Shown here piece by piece: positions 8,090 to 16,595 of a stretch of 64,000 nt of DNA. The stretch is from positions 3,353 through 67,352 of the forward strand of contig NZ_KE383942.1 in NCBI RefSeq assembly GCF_000422885.1. Direction: 5' to 3'. The DNA comes from Ottowia thiooxydans DSM 14619 (lineage in GTDB: Bacteria; Pseudomonadota; Gammaproteobacteria; Burkholderiales; Burkholderiaceae_C). The notes under the pieces are model-generated. The model saw only the letters and a program-made list of their open reading frames with translations, made no database searches and had not been told where the DNA came from. Each line of letters begins with the position of its first letter. Position 1 is the first letter of the stretch. The position numbers and the translations under genes were made by a program.

Positions 8090-11000
8090 TGACGAAACTG
8101 ATATTTAGCGCTGCTTTCGTGGCGGGCCTGGCTACCTTGTTCTGGGTGGGCGCTGGCTATGTGGGCGGATACTTGCTGGCGCTCGGCGTCACCTTGTTGA
8201 TAGCGGCGTTTTTTCTGGCTGGCTCCTGGGAGCTGGTTCATTACCTGCGTGCCACCAAGGCCCTGGCTGAATCGCTGCATGCGCTGAGTGCTTCTCCGGC
8301 CAGCCTGGACAGCTGGATGACATCACTGCCCGCCTCGCTACGGGTCGCAGTACGCCAGAGAGTGGAGGGTGTGCGAGCGAGCTTGCCTGCTCCCGTGCTG
8401 GCCCCGTATCTCACTGGGCTGTTGGTGCTCCTGGGCATGCTGGGTACTTTTCTTGGCATGGTGGTGACGCTTCACGGTACCGGCGCGGCTCTGCTAGGTG
8501 CAGAGGGGTTGCAGGCCATCCGTGACGCGCTGGCTGCTCCTGTGCGCGGTCTGGGGCTGGCCTTTGGCACATCGGTGGCAGGCGTGGGCGCTTCGGCAGC
8601 CCTAGGGCTCATGGCGGCAATGGCGCGCCGTGACAGGTTGGAAGTGGGGCAGCAGCTGGATGTGGCCATTGGCAGCATGTTGCGGCCTTTCACGCAGCAG
8701 CACCAGCGTGAGGCTTCGCTGCGCCTGATGGAGCAGCAGGCCGGGTTGATGCCAGAGTTGGTAGAGCGCATTAGCGCATGCATGACCGCATTGGAGCGCC
8801 AGCAAGCGGCGCTGAGTGAGCGGCTTGGCGCTGAACAATCCAGGTTCCACGCGGAAACTGAATCGGCTTACACGGCCTTGGCCGCCTCGGTCGAACGCAC
8901 ACTCACTGCCACTGCCGCTGAAACCGCTCGTCATGCGGGTGAAGCTATTCAACCTGCTGTGCAAGCTGCGCTGGCCGGGCTGGCCCGTGAAGGCACACAA
9001 CTACAAGCCGCACAGGCCGAACAGGTTCGCCTCCACCTTGATGGCATGACAGCCCGATTTGGCGATGCCACGACCGCCGTCACCAGCCAGTGGACCAGTG
9101 CGCTCGAGACTCATCAGCAAACCAGCGCGGCGATGGGGCGCGCCATGAGTGAAACGCTGGAAGGATTCAGTCAGACTTTCGACGACCGCAGCACCAAGCT
9201 GGTCGACGGTCTCGCACAGCGGATGGACCACCAGGCACAGGCCCTTGCTGCACACTGGGGCGAAGCCTTGGCTTTGCAATCGCAGAGCGGTGCGGAGCAA
9301 GCGGCCCAGCAGCGGCAAGCGCTGCATTCTGTGGCAAAAGATATGGAGCAAGCCCATTCGGCATTGCAAAGCCACTTCGCGGAGCAGGAGCAATCCCGGC
9401 AAACCGCCTGGACGGCCTCGTTGCAAACTCTGGCGAGCACGTTGCGAGACGAATGGCAGCAAGCGGGCGAGCGCAGTGCCGAGCAATGGCAGGGATTGGG
9501 CGAAACCCTGGCTCAGACGGGTGCCGGCATCACGCAGCAACTCGAAACCCAGGCGCGCAATACTTTGAGCGAAATTGGTACGCTGATGCAGGCTGCTTCA
9601 GATGCACCTCGTGCAGCAGCCGAAGTGATCGGTGAACTGCGTCAGCAATTGGCTGATAGCGTGAAGCGTGACAACGCCATGCTGGAGGAGCGCAGTCGCA
9701 GCTTCGCAGAGCAGGAAGAGTCCCGGCAAGCTGCATGGACTGCATCTTTACAAACTCTGGCTACCGCACTGCGAGACGAATGGCAGCAGGCGGGCGAACG
9801 CAGTGCTGAGCAGTGGCAAGGCCTGGGCGAAACTCTGGCCCAGACGGGTGCCGGCATCACGCAGCAGCTCGAAACCCAGGCACGCAATACTCTGGGCGAA
9901 ATCGGCGCGTTGATGCAGGCCGCCTCTGAAGCTCCCCGCGCGGCCGCTGAAGTGATTGGCGAGCTGCGTCAGCAATTGGCTGAGAGCGTAGTACGTGACA
10001 ACGCGATACTCGAAGAGCGTAATCGGAGTTTTGCTGCGCAAGAACAATCCCGGCAGCTCGCTTGGACCGAATCCTTGCAAACGCTGGCAACCGCGCTGCG
10101 AGACGAGTGGCAGCAGGCGGGTGAACGCAGTGCCGAGCAATGGCAAGGGCTGGGTGAAACACTGGCCCAGACGGGCGCCGGCATCACGCAGCAGCTTGAG
10201 GCGCAGGCGCGCAATACCTTGGGCGAAATCGGTGCGCTGATGCAGGCGGCCTCGGAGGCCCCTAGAGCAGCCGCCGAGGTGATTGGCGAGATGCGCCAGC
10301 ATCTGGCAGAAAGTGTGTTGCGTGACAACGCCATGCTGGAAGAGCGCAATCGCAGCTTGGCAGAGCAGGAAGAATCTCGGCAGGTCGCCTGGACTGCATC
10401 GTTGCAAGCCCTCGCTACCACGTTGAAAAATGAGTGGCAGCAGGCAGGCGAGCGCAGTACTGAGCAATGGCAAGGGCTGGGGGACATGCTGACAAAAACG
10501 GGCGCCGGCATCACGCAGCAGCTCGAAACGCAGGCGCGCCATACCCTGGGCGAAATCAGCGCGCTGATGCAGAGCGCTTCAGAGGCGCCTCGAGCGGCCG
10601 CTGAGGTGATTGGCGAGATGCGTCAGCAGTTGAGCGACAGCATGGTGCGCGACAACGCCCTGCTTGAAGAGCGCAGCCAAATTTTGAAAACCCTGTCTAC
10701 TTTGCTGGAAGCTGTGAACCACGCCGGGGAAGAGCAGCGTGGCGCTATCCAGTCATTGGTGGAAACGACGTCCGGATTGATGGAACGTGCCAACAGTCGT
10801 TTTGCTGACACGCTAGACACCCAGCTGCAACGCATAGACACCGCGTCGGCGCAACTCACTGGCAGCGCTGCGGAGGTGGCCAGTTTGGGGGAGGCATTCG
10901 GTACAGGCGTGCAACGTTTCGGCGAGACCAACGAACAGCTCATGGTGCAGCTGCAATTGATAGAGACATCACTGTCGAAATCGCTGGCGCGCAGCGATGA

Positions 11001-11112
11001 ACAGCTCGACTACTACGTTGCCCAGGCGCGTGAAGTGATTGAACTCAGCACCGGCGCGCAAAAGCAGATCATCGACGAGCTGCGGCAACTGGCCGTTGCC
11101 CGCGAGGTCTAA
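8089..11112 (+). CDS. DUF802 protein: MotA/TolQ/ExbB-like channel with long coiled-coil tail
   Basis: A 1007-residue membrane protein. Hydrophobic helices lie at about 4-23, 27-48, 103-128 and 153-178. The last two carry the MotA/TolQ/ExbB-type signatures LLGMLGTFLGMVVTL and GLGLAFGTSVAGVGASAALGL, found in proton-driven stator channels. From about residue 190 to the end the protein is one long Gln/Glu/Ala-rich helical region, predicted cytoplasmic, with four 109-residue repeats at about 431-866. The DUF802 label rests on gene context and repeat character. With its MotB-like partner downstream it should form an inner-membrane motor-like complex. The long tail on a MotA-like core recalls ZorA of the Zorya defence system, but no Zorya effector genes are present. 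Confidence 0.85.
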   Translation: MTKLIFSAAFVAGLATLFWVGAGYVGGYLLALGVTLLIAAFFLAGSWELVHYLRATKALAESLHALSASPASLDSWMTSLPASLRVAVRQRVEGVRASLPAPVLAPYLTGLLVLLGMLGTFLGMVVTLHGTGAALLGAEGLQAIRDALAAPVRGLGLAFGTSVAGVGASAALGLMAAMARRDRLEVGQQLDVAIGSMLRPFTQQHQREASLRLMEQQAGLMPELVERISACMTALERQQAALSERLGAEQSRFHAETESAYTALAASVERTLTATAAETARHAGEAIQPAVQAALAGLAREGTQLQAAQAEQVRLHLDGMTARFGDATTAVTSQWTSALETHQQTSAAMGRAMSETLEGFSQTFDDRSTKLVDGLAQRMDHQAQALAAHWGEALALQSQSGAEQAAQQRQALHSVAKDMEQAHSALQSHFAEQEQSRQTAWTASLQTLASTLRDEWQQAGERSAEQWQGLGETLAQTGAGITQQLETQARNTLSEIGTLMQAASDAPRAAAEVIGELRQQLADSVKRDNAMLEERSRSFAEQEESRQAAWTASLQTLATALRDEWQQAGERSAEQWQGLGETLAQTGAGITQQLETQARNTLGEIGALMQAASEAPRAAAEVIGELRQQLAESVVRDNAILEERNRSFAAQEQSRQLAWTESLQTLATALRDEWQQAGERSAEQWQGLGETLAQTGAGITQQLEAQARNTLGEIGALMQAASEAPRAAAEVIGEMRQHLAESVLRDNAMLEERNRSLAEQEESRQVAWTASLQALATTLKNEWQQAGERSTEQWQGLGDMLTKTGAGITQQLETQARHTLGEISALMQSASEAPRAAAEVIGEMRQQLSDSMVRDNALLEERSQILKTLSTLLEAVNHAGEEQRGAIQSLVETTSGLMERANSRFADTLDTQLQRIDTASAQLTGSAAEVASLGEAFGTGVQRFGETNEQLMVQLQLIETSLSKSLARSDEQLDYYVAQAREVIELSTGAQKQIIDELRQLAVAREV
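9379..10686 (+). repeat. Four 327-bp in-frame repeats in the channel tail
   Basis: Units start at 9379, 9706, 10033 and 10360, exactly 327 bp (109 codons) apart. Each begins with an (A/F)xQExSRQ segment and contains WQQAGERS, QWQGLG, TGAGITQQLE, APRAAAEVIGE and DNAxLEER. DNA identity between units is high to the eye, with mostly third-position differences, pointing to recent or ongoing duplication or gene conversion. Confidence 0.95.
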
Positions 11113-11113
11113 C

Positions 11114-11791
11114 GTGCATCACTCTGACCAACTTATGCCGAGTGACGATTTGTCGCTCGACTCTGGCGAGGGGTCTGTACCCGTATGGGCGGTGTTCGGC
11201 GATCTCATGGCGGGAGCACTGGGCGCCTTTGTGCTCATACTGGTGGCCGCGCTGGGTATGCAGATGGAGCTCACCGAGCGATTGAAGACCGAGCAGCACG
11301 CGCGCCAGGAACAAACCCAACGACTTCAAACTTTGGAACAAGCGCTGGCCGCACCACTGGCGGCGGGACGGGTTACCTTGACAGATGGTCGAATCGGAAT
11401 CAGCGGCAGCGTGCTCTTTGCCTTCAATTCCGACGAGCTGCAGCCGGAGGGCCAGCAATTGCTTCAAAGCTTGGCCACACCGCTGACCAACTATTTGCGT
11501 GAACGTGGGGAAATCCTCATGGTGAGCGGCTTCACAGACGACCGGCGTATGCGGCAGTCACGCGATGCCAGCGCTGGGAAGTTTGCCGACAACTGGGAGC
11601 TTTCGGCGCAACGCGCGCTCACTGTGACCCGTGCGCTGATTGAAGCAGGCGTGCCGGCGGGCCATGTTTTTGCGGCTGCATTCGGTTCTGAGCAGGCGGT
11701 GGCTTCCAATGCGGATGCCGCGGGCCGTGCTCGCAATCGCCGCGTGGAGATGGCTCCCATGGCGCGTCCCAAGCGCGGCCCGGGCTCATGA
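11114..11791 (+). CDS. OmpA/MotB-like partner of the DUF802 channel
   Basis: A 225-residue protein with a short cytoplasmic N-terminus, one membrane helix (about residues 24-45), a coiled-coil linker and a C-terminal OmpA-like peptidoglycan-binding domain (about 90-215, with SGSVLFAFNSDEL and NWELSAQRALTVTRAL). The helix begins VPVWAVFGDLMAGALGAF. The Asp (residue 30) sits where MotB carries its proton-binding Asp in AYADFMTAMMAFF, so this looks like a working ion-driven stator partner, not merely a wall anchor. I chose GTG 11114 because GAGG lies six bases upstream; ATG 11135 has no such site. Its stop overlaps the next ATG (ATGA). Confidence 0.86.
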   Translation: MHHSDQLMPSDDLSLDSGEGSVPVWAVFGDLMAGALGAFVLILVAALGMQMELTERLKTEQHARQEQTQRLQTLEQALAAPLAAGRVTLTDGRIGISGSVLFAFNSDELQPEGQQLLQSLATPLTNYLRERGEILMVSGFTDDRRMRQSRDASAGKFADNWELSAQRALTVTRALIEAGVPAGHVFAAAFGSEQAVASNADAAGRARNRRVEMAPMARPKRGPGS

Positions 11792-12336
11792 CCTTGTCCG
11801 TGCGTGAGGCGTTCATTGCCGCGCTGGCTCGCCGTGTCGATGACCATCAAGGCGCTGCGCGTGCCTTGCTGGAAGCGCGGTTGGCAGCCTTAAGGGCTGA
11901 GAGCGTTTCGCAACCTGCTATGTCATCCAGACCGGGTGGCCAGGCGGGCACACGCGGACCTTTGGGGCAGCTGGCAGACGGGATCGCTGCCCGCCACGCC
12001 GCGAACGAGCCGCCGGTCACACAGGCTGCCGGGCTTACCTCCGCATCTCCCGCACAACGCGAGCTTGGCACGCTACGCCAGTTTCGCGGTGCGTGGTCTC
12101 GTTTGTTTGCCGAGCAGCGCCTGCGTCAAACTCTGGCTCAAGTGCCTCCGCAGGCCGGCCCACTCAATTCGCATCACTTGGTGCATCGCGCGCTGGCCGT
12201 GATGCAAGATATCTCGCCCGCCTACCTACAGCGCTTCGTTACCCAAGTTGAGGCGCTGTTGTGGCTGGAGCAGCAGCAGACATCTGTTGGAGGCGTTCCC
12301 CAGCGGCTGGATAAGAAGCGAAAGAGCGGGCGATAA
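11788..12336 (+). CDS. DUF2894 family protein
   Basis: A 182-residue, probably cytoplasmic protein assigned to DUF2894 from its position and sequence style; its function is unknown. The N-terminus is helical, followed by a low-complexity Ala/Gly/Pro linker (about 45-90) and a more conserved helical C-terminal block with LRQFRGAWSRLFAEQRLRQT and HHLVHRALAVMQDISPAYLQ. It ends in a basic tail. It overlaps the OmpA-like gene by ATGA and is the last gene of the four-gene set. The oppositely transcribed DUF1501 gene ends only nine bases downstream. A role as a cytoplasmic accessory of the motor-like complex is inferred from gene order only. Confidence 0.78.
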   Translation: MTLSVREAFIAALARRVDDHQGAARALLEARLAALRAESVSQPAMSSRPGGQAGTRGPLGQLADGIAARHAANEPPVTQAAGLTSASPAQRELGTLRQFRGAWSRLFAEQRLRQTLAQVPPQAGPLNSHHLVHRALAVMQDISPAYLQRFVTQVEALLWLEQQQTSVGGVPQRLDKKRKSGR

Positions 12337-12345
12337 GAGGTTTCT

Positions 12346-13575
12346 TCAGGCGCGCCGCATCAACCCGTTGAGTTGGCTATCCCAGTTGGCCCCCGGCAGC
12401 ACGCGGGCCAATTGGCTGTCCGGGAGGGCAAAACAAGAGCGTAGAGCTTGCGCCATGACAGCCCGAAAATCGTGGTGCACTGGTAAGTCGCGGTTTTCGT
12501 GCAGATTGGAGGGAGACAGGCCTGCCCATTGGCCGTGCCACCGTCCGCCGTTGACTCGGTTACCGAGCAGCCAGATCGCATTGCCGTGGCCGTGGTCTGT
12601 ACCACGGCTGCCATTTTCAGCCGTGGTACGCCCAAACTCACTGGCTACGATGATGACGTCATTGTCCTGATTGAAATCCCGGCGGAGCTGAACCAGGGCG
12701 GCGGAGAGTCTGCGCAGGTTGTTAGCCAGTTGTCCGGTGACGGCGCCCTGATTGGCGTGGGTGTCCCAGCCACCCGCGGACAGGAAACCTATGCGGAGTG
12801 AGCGCTCTCGCCGCATCAGTGTTCCAAGATTGAGCGCATCGCCTTCCAGCGCAGCTGCGGGAGCGGCGCCGTTGTCAGCGGCCTGCATTTCACGGCTTAA
12901 GTCTTGCGCCGTTTGCAGCCGACTCTCGGCACCTTGGCGGAAAGCAGCTGAGAGCTTGTCCGGGCCGTCGTATAGCGCCATAAACGCTTCACGCGTGCGC
13001 TGGTTTTCGAGCACACCAGCACGTTGCGCAGATTTGCCGCGCGCCACCAGTTTGACCGCTTGCGCGCCAGCCAATACGCGCGGGTTGGCTTCCCCGACCC
13101 CCAAGGCATGGGCTGAGTTGTTTGATTCGCCAAAGCCGGCTAGCGTATTGAGCCAGCCAGGGGCCTCGCCAGTGCGGCCGGGGCGCGCGGTTTCCCATTG
13201 GTATTGGGCTTCGAAATGCGAGCGCGTGGGATCCGGTGAGCCCGCGGCTGGCACGACGGCAAGCACCCCCTCTTGCCATAGAGGAAGGAGTCCAGCCATC
13301 GCGGGATGCAACCCAAAGCGGCTGTCCAGGTGGATGGCGGTTTGGTCTGTGCCATCGGGTTGGGCGATGGCGATGTTGGGCCGGACGCGAGCGTACTCGG
13401 GATCTGACCAAGGTACGAAAGCGGAGAGACCGTCATAGGCGCCCCTTAGAAAGACGATGACCAGGCGACCATCGCTCTTGGCCGCCGGCATGGTTTGTGC
13501 CCATGCGCTGGGAAAGGCAGCTGCGGCCGCGCTTGCGAGCATGGCTCGGCGAAGAGGTGAGTGGTGTGCAGTCAT
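12346..13575 (-). CDS. DUF1501 family secreted protein
   Basis: A 409-residue exported protein. The N-terminus (HHSPLRRAMLASAAAAAFPSAWA) has a twin arginine followed by a hydrophobic stretch, consistent with Tat export, though the Tat consensus is incomplete. The mature part matches DUF1501, an alkaline-phosphatase-superfamily-like group: FLRGAYDGLS, PAAGSPDPTRSHFEAQ, GGWDTHANQG and EFGRTTAENGSRGTDHGHGN. The last block holds His and Asp residues likely to bind metal. Activity is not established. It lies 32 bp downstream of a DUF1800 gene on the same strand; these two families are commonly found as a pair and probably act together outside the cytoplasm. Confidence 0.9.
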   Translation of the reverse strand: MTAHHSPLRRAMLASAAAAAFPSAWAQTMPAAKSDGRLVIVFLRGAYDGLSAFVPWSDPEYARVRPNIAIAQPDGTDQTAIHLDSRFGLHPAMAGLLPLWQEGVLAVVPAAGSPDPTRSHFEAQYQWETARPGRTGEAPGWLNTLAGFGESNNSAHALGVGEANPRVLAGAQAVKLVARGKSAQRAGVLENQRTREAFMALYDGPDKLSAAFRQGAESRLQTAQDLSREMQAADNGAAPAAALEGDALNLGTLMRRERSLRIGFLSAGGWDTHANQGAVTGQLANNLRRLSAALVQLRRDFNQDNDVIIVASEFGRTTAENGSRGTDHGHGNAIWLLGNRVNGGRWHGQWAGLSPSNLHENRDLPVHHDFRAVMAQALRSCFALPDSQLARVLPGANWDSQLNGLMRRA

Positions 13576-13607
13576 GGCTGGCCTTTGTCAGGAGTTGGAG
13601 TGCTGCC

Positions 13608-15128
13608 TTACTTGGCCATGAAGTCAGGGCTCGCCAGCATCAAGCCTGCGCGGAGTTTTGGGGGCTGCGCGTTGATCCGCTGCATAGTGGCGGGCTGTAC
13701 GAAGGCTGCCAGGTAGTCCACCGGCGGCTCTTTTCGGGCGATCGCCATGGCGTAGTCAGCGCGGCGGGTGAGTGCTTCTGGAGCTAACCAGGTGGCTGTA
13801 TCGGATTTGTAGCCATCGGGCGTGGGCCAGCGATGAATGCCTTGGCCGGCACCGTTGAGCGCCCCAAGCGCCAAGCTGATGTCGCGATCATTGTGCGCGC
13901 CGCCGGTGGCCGCAAGCACCGAGCAAACATAGTCGTAAGGCGTTTTGAAAAGCTTGTTCGCTGGATCCCAGAATGCGCGCGATGCGACCAGAGTGCGCAT
14001 TACCGTGCGTAAATCGCCCTGGCTGGTTTGGAAGCTGCGCGCGAGCTGGTCGACCAGGGCCTGCGGTGGTTGATCTGCGACAAACCACTGCGCCAATCGG
14101 AGCGCAATACGTTGAGCGGTGGCCGTTTGCTCAGACAGCAGGCGGATGGCAGCGAGGCCTTCCGTTTCGCCCGCAGAAGACGGCGCTGCGGCGAACGTGC
14201 GGCCCAGTAAGGTCTTGGCTTGCGTATCGTGCAGGCGAGGCACAAAGCGGAACCCCTCAGGCTGCTGGGGCGCCACCGCCCAACCAGTGAGTATTCGCGC
14301 CAGTTCCCGGACATCGCGCTGTGTATAGCCGCCATTCACGCCCAGCGTATGCAGCTCCATCAGTTCGCGCGCGTAGTTCTCGTTCAGACCGCGGCGCTGT
14401 TGGCCTAGCGTGGTGCCATCTGCCACGCTTTGAGTTTGATCCAGGTAGTAGAGCATGGCAGGGTGCCGACCGCTGGCGAGCAGCAGTTCGTCGAACCGGC
14501 CCAGCACATTGCGGCGTATGGCATGCAGCACATAGTGGCCCACGAAAGGCTTGACGATGCCTTTGTCCGAAGAGACGTTGAGGTGGTTGAACCAGAATTC
14601 GGTCAACCGCGCGAGCAAGGGGTTTTCAGTGTCCGGTTGGCTGCAGGAGGCTAAGCGCCAGGAGGCCGCTTGGCGGGCGACCCGGTTGCTGTAGTTTCGA
14701 GCAGGGTTGGCGACCGCTGTGACCTCTGGTGCGGGTGAGACCGCGCTGGATGAGGCTTGTTCTTGGGCTCGGATCTCGCGGCGCAGCGCAAGTTCGCTTC
14801 TATAGTTGGAGAAGATCTCAGGCAATGGGGCGTTGAATTCAGCATTCGCCACGTCAATCTGCGCCGGGCTATGGCTGGCAGTGGAAGCTCGGTCGATTTC
14901 TCCCAGCGCCCACGATCGCGCACCACCGGCCCGTTGCACCTGCTCCACCAAGGCTGGGGTAGGCCCGTAGCCAAGGCGTGAAAGTGCGCGCCAGGCATCT
15001 GCATCTGCGCTTTGGGTTTCCGCCGCCGCGCTGCCAAAGATGAGCAGGTACGACGCCATGGCGAAAGCACAAGATCTCAGAGACTTGTGCTGGGCTTTTG
15101 TGCCGAAGGAATGATGAGGTGCTGACAT
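13608..15128 (-). CDS. DUF1800 family secreted protein
   Basis: About 506 residues from ATG 15128 (MSAPHHSF); ATG 15134 or a TTG at 15161 are alternatives, and none has a good ribosome site. A hydrophobic segment ending GSAAAET looks like a signal peptide. The rest fits DUF1800: WRALSRLGYGPTP near the N-terminus, LTEFWFNHLNVSSDKG, NENYARELMELHTLGVNGGYTQRDVRELARILTGW and an FKTPYDYV block near the C-terminus. Its biochemical role is not known. It is directly upstream of the DUF1501 gene (32 bp) and the pair is likely one transcript. Confidence 0.88.
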   Translation of the reverse strand: MSAPHHSFGTKAQHKSLRSCAFAMASYLLIFGSAAAETQSADADAWRALSRLGYGPTPALVEQVQRAGGARSWALGEIDRASTASHSPAQIDVANAEFNAPLPEIFSNYRSELALRREIRAQEQASSSAVSPAPEVTAVANPARNYSNRVARQAASWRLASCSQPDTENPLLARLTEFWFNHLNVSSDKGIVKPFVGHYVLHAIRRNVLGRFDELLLASGRHPAMLYYLDQTQSVADGTTLGQQRRGLNENYARELMELHTLGVNGGYTQRDVRELARILTGWAVAPQQPEGFRFVPRLHDTQAKTLLGRTFAAAPSSAGETEGLAAIRLLSEQTATAQRIALRLAQWFVADQPPQALVDQLARSFQTSQGDLRTVMRTLVASRAFWDPANKLFKTPYDYVCSVLAATGGAHNDRDISLALGALNGAGQGIHRWPTPDGYKSDTATWLAPEALTRRADYAMAIARKEPPVDYLAAFVQPATMQRINAQPPKLRAGLMLASPDFMAK

Positions 15129-15199
15129 AAGCATCGCAGCGGAAACTGATTTCCAATACAACGCGCTGCGGATAGGCGCAGTCGACCGCCTTACAAACT

Positions 15200-15646
15200 T
15201 TACTGAGTGGACACTCGGCTGATGGCGCCTGCCTGGGTGGGTGATTCTTTTTTGCGATTTGCTTCACGCTCCACACGACGTTTTTTTGCCAGGGCGCGAA
15301 TCTCGTCTTGCGTCACGTAGCCATCACGATTGGCATCTGCCGCATTGAACTGTTCCGCTACGGAGGGCTTGAAACGTGTGATCCAAGCGGTTTCGTCGCG
15401 TGACAGGCGGCCATCCCCATTGCTGTCGAGCATGCGAAACCATTTGAGGGCCTGCTCGTCCCCTTTGTCGGTATTGGCACTGGCGGTTGTATCGGCCTTG
15501 GCGACTGGCTTCGATGGGCTGGGGGTGGGCTTGCTGACGGTGGGGGCTGATGCAGCCGTTTTTGGCTGGGCAAGCGCCGAACCAGCAGAGGCGACCCATG
15601 CGGCCCCTGCGAGGGCAACGGTGAGAGAGACTTTGTTAAAACTCAT
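15200..15646 (-). CDS. Secreted EF-hand protein
   Basis: A 148-residue protein with a signal peptide (cleavage near ASAGSALAQ, residue 27), a Pro/Ala/Ser-rich linker (30-60) and two canonical EF-hand loops: DSNGDGRLSRDE at 74-85 and DANRDGYVTQDE at 104-115. Both have the acidic ligands at positions 1, 3, 5 and 12, so calcium binding is likely, in the periplasm or outside. The C-terminus is basic (KKRRVEREANRKK). Its ATG overlaps the TGA of the upstream 5'-nucleotidase gene (ATGA), so the two are probably translationally coupled even though one product is exported and the other cytoplasmic. Confidence 0.87.
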   Translation of the reverse strand: MSFNKVSLTVALAGAAWVASAGSALAQPKTAASAPTVSKPTPSPSKPVAKADTTASANTDKGDEQALKWFRMLDSNGDGRLSRDETAWITRFKPSVAEQFNAADANRDGYVTQDEIRALAKKRRVEREANRKKESPTQAGAISRVSTQ

Positions 15647-16584
15647 GCAGGTTTGGTGAGCGCGGGCGCCGGGAGTTCCCGTGCTGCCGTTGGATTTGTA
15701 ACGCCACTGGTGACATGGCCTGCCGGCACATGGCGTGCCGCATGCTCGATGTGGCCAGCCTGATCGTCGAAGAAGAAGTCTGGCTCGAACTCCCTCAGGA
15801 ATTCGCCTTTGGGCAGGCCTCCCAGGAACATGGCTTCATCCACCCCTACGCCCCAGGACATGAGTGTGCGGATGGCGCGCTCATGGGCGGGCGCGCTGCG
15901 GGCGGTGACCAGGGCGGTGCGAAGACGCATGGCGCCTGAGCTTGATTGTTGTAGACGGTGCAGTGCGGCCAGCAGTGGCTTGAAGGGCCCATCTGGCAAT
16001 GGCAGCGCAGCTTTGCGCTTTTCGTGCGCCTGAAACGCAGCCAACCCCTTTTTCTGAAACACCTGCTCCGCTTCATCGGCGAACAGCACGGCATCGCCAT
16101 CGAATGCGATGCGCACTTCATGGGCGTGGTTGGCCATCGCCTGGGCTGAATCCGTCACGACGCGTGCAGCCGGAAATCCAATGTCCAGCGCTTGGCGCAC
16201 ATCGGCTTCGTTGGCTGAGAGGAATAGATGTGCACCCAGTGGGCGCAAATAGCCGAAGGGATCGCGCCCCTGCGTGAATACCCCGCGCTCCAGATGAATA
16301 CCGGCAGCCCCCGCGCTGCGAAACACGCGCATTCCGCTCACCGGATCATTGCGGGAAAGTATGACTACTTCGACCCGGCGCTGATCTGGCTCGTTGAAAG
16401 CCAGGAGCTTGCGTACCAAGGAGAAAGCCACCCCAGGCGTGGCCGGTGCATCAAGTCGTTCGAGTTGCAGGCGCATATACGCCTGCGGATCTCCCGCCTC
16501 GAAAAGGCGGTTTTCTTCTTCGAAATCAAATAGCGCCCGTGATGAAATGGCAACGACGAGCTGGTCTTGGAGCGATGCGGCCAT
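15643..16584 (-). CDS. Cytosolic 5'-nucleotidase family protein
   Basis: A 313-residue protein matching the bacterial and animal cytosolic 5'-nucleotidase family (dephosphorylation of nucleoside monophosphates). Recognisable parts are AISSRALFDFEEENRLF near the N-terminus, VVILSRNDPVSGMRVF, the FLSANEADVRQALDIGFPAA block and DGDAVLFADEAE, which supplies acidic residues of the HAD-like active site. No signal peptide is seen. The gene sits 11 bp downstream of the GspF-like gene and overlaps the EF-hand gene by ATGA, so the three may form one transcript. Family assignment is good; nucleotide preference is unknown. Confidence 0.85.
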   Translation of the reverse strand: MAASLQDQLVVAISSRALFDFEEENRLFEAGDPQAYMRLQLERLDAPATPGVAFSLVRKLLAFNEPDQRRVEVVILSRNDPVSGMRVFRSAGAAGIHLERGVFTQGRDPFGYLRPLGAHLFLSANEADVRQALDIGFPAARVVTDSAQAMANHAHEVRIAFDGDAVLFADEAEQVFQKKGLAAFQAHEKRKAALPLPDGPFKPLLAALHRLQQSSSGAMRLRTALVTARSAPAHERAIRTLMSWGVGVDEAMFLGGLPKGEFLREFEPDFFFDDQAGHIEHAARHVPAGHVTSGVTNPTAARELPAPALTKPA

Positions 16585-16595
16585 GATGTTTGGAT

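Noticed and set aside
9748-10542. Long minus-strand frame inside the channel tail repeats
   Set aside because: It is an artefact of the repeated, stop-poor coding sequence on the other strand; its own repeats are just the reverse of the 327-bp units.
7424-12336. Calling the four-gene block a Zorya phage-defence system
   Set aside because: Only the membrane pair resembles ZorAB. No ZorC, ZorD or ZorE-like gene is in the window, and the DUF3348/DUF802/DUF2894 set appears to be a separate family.
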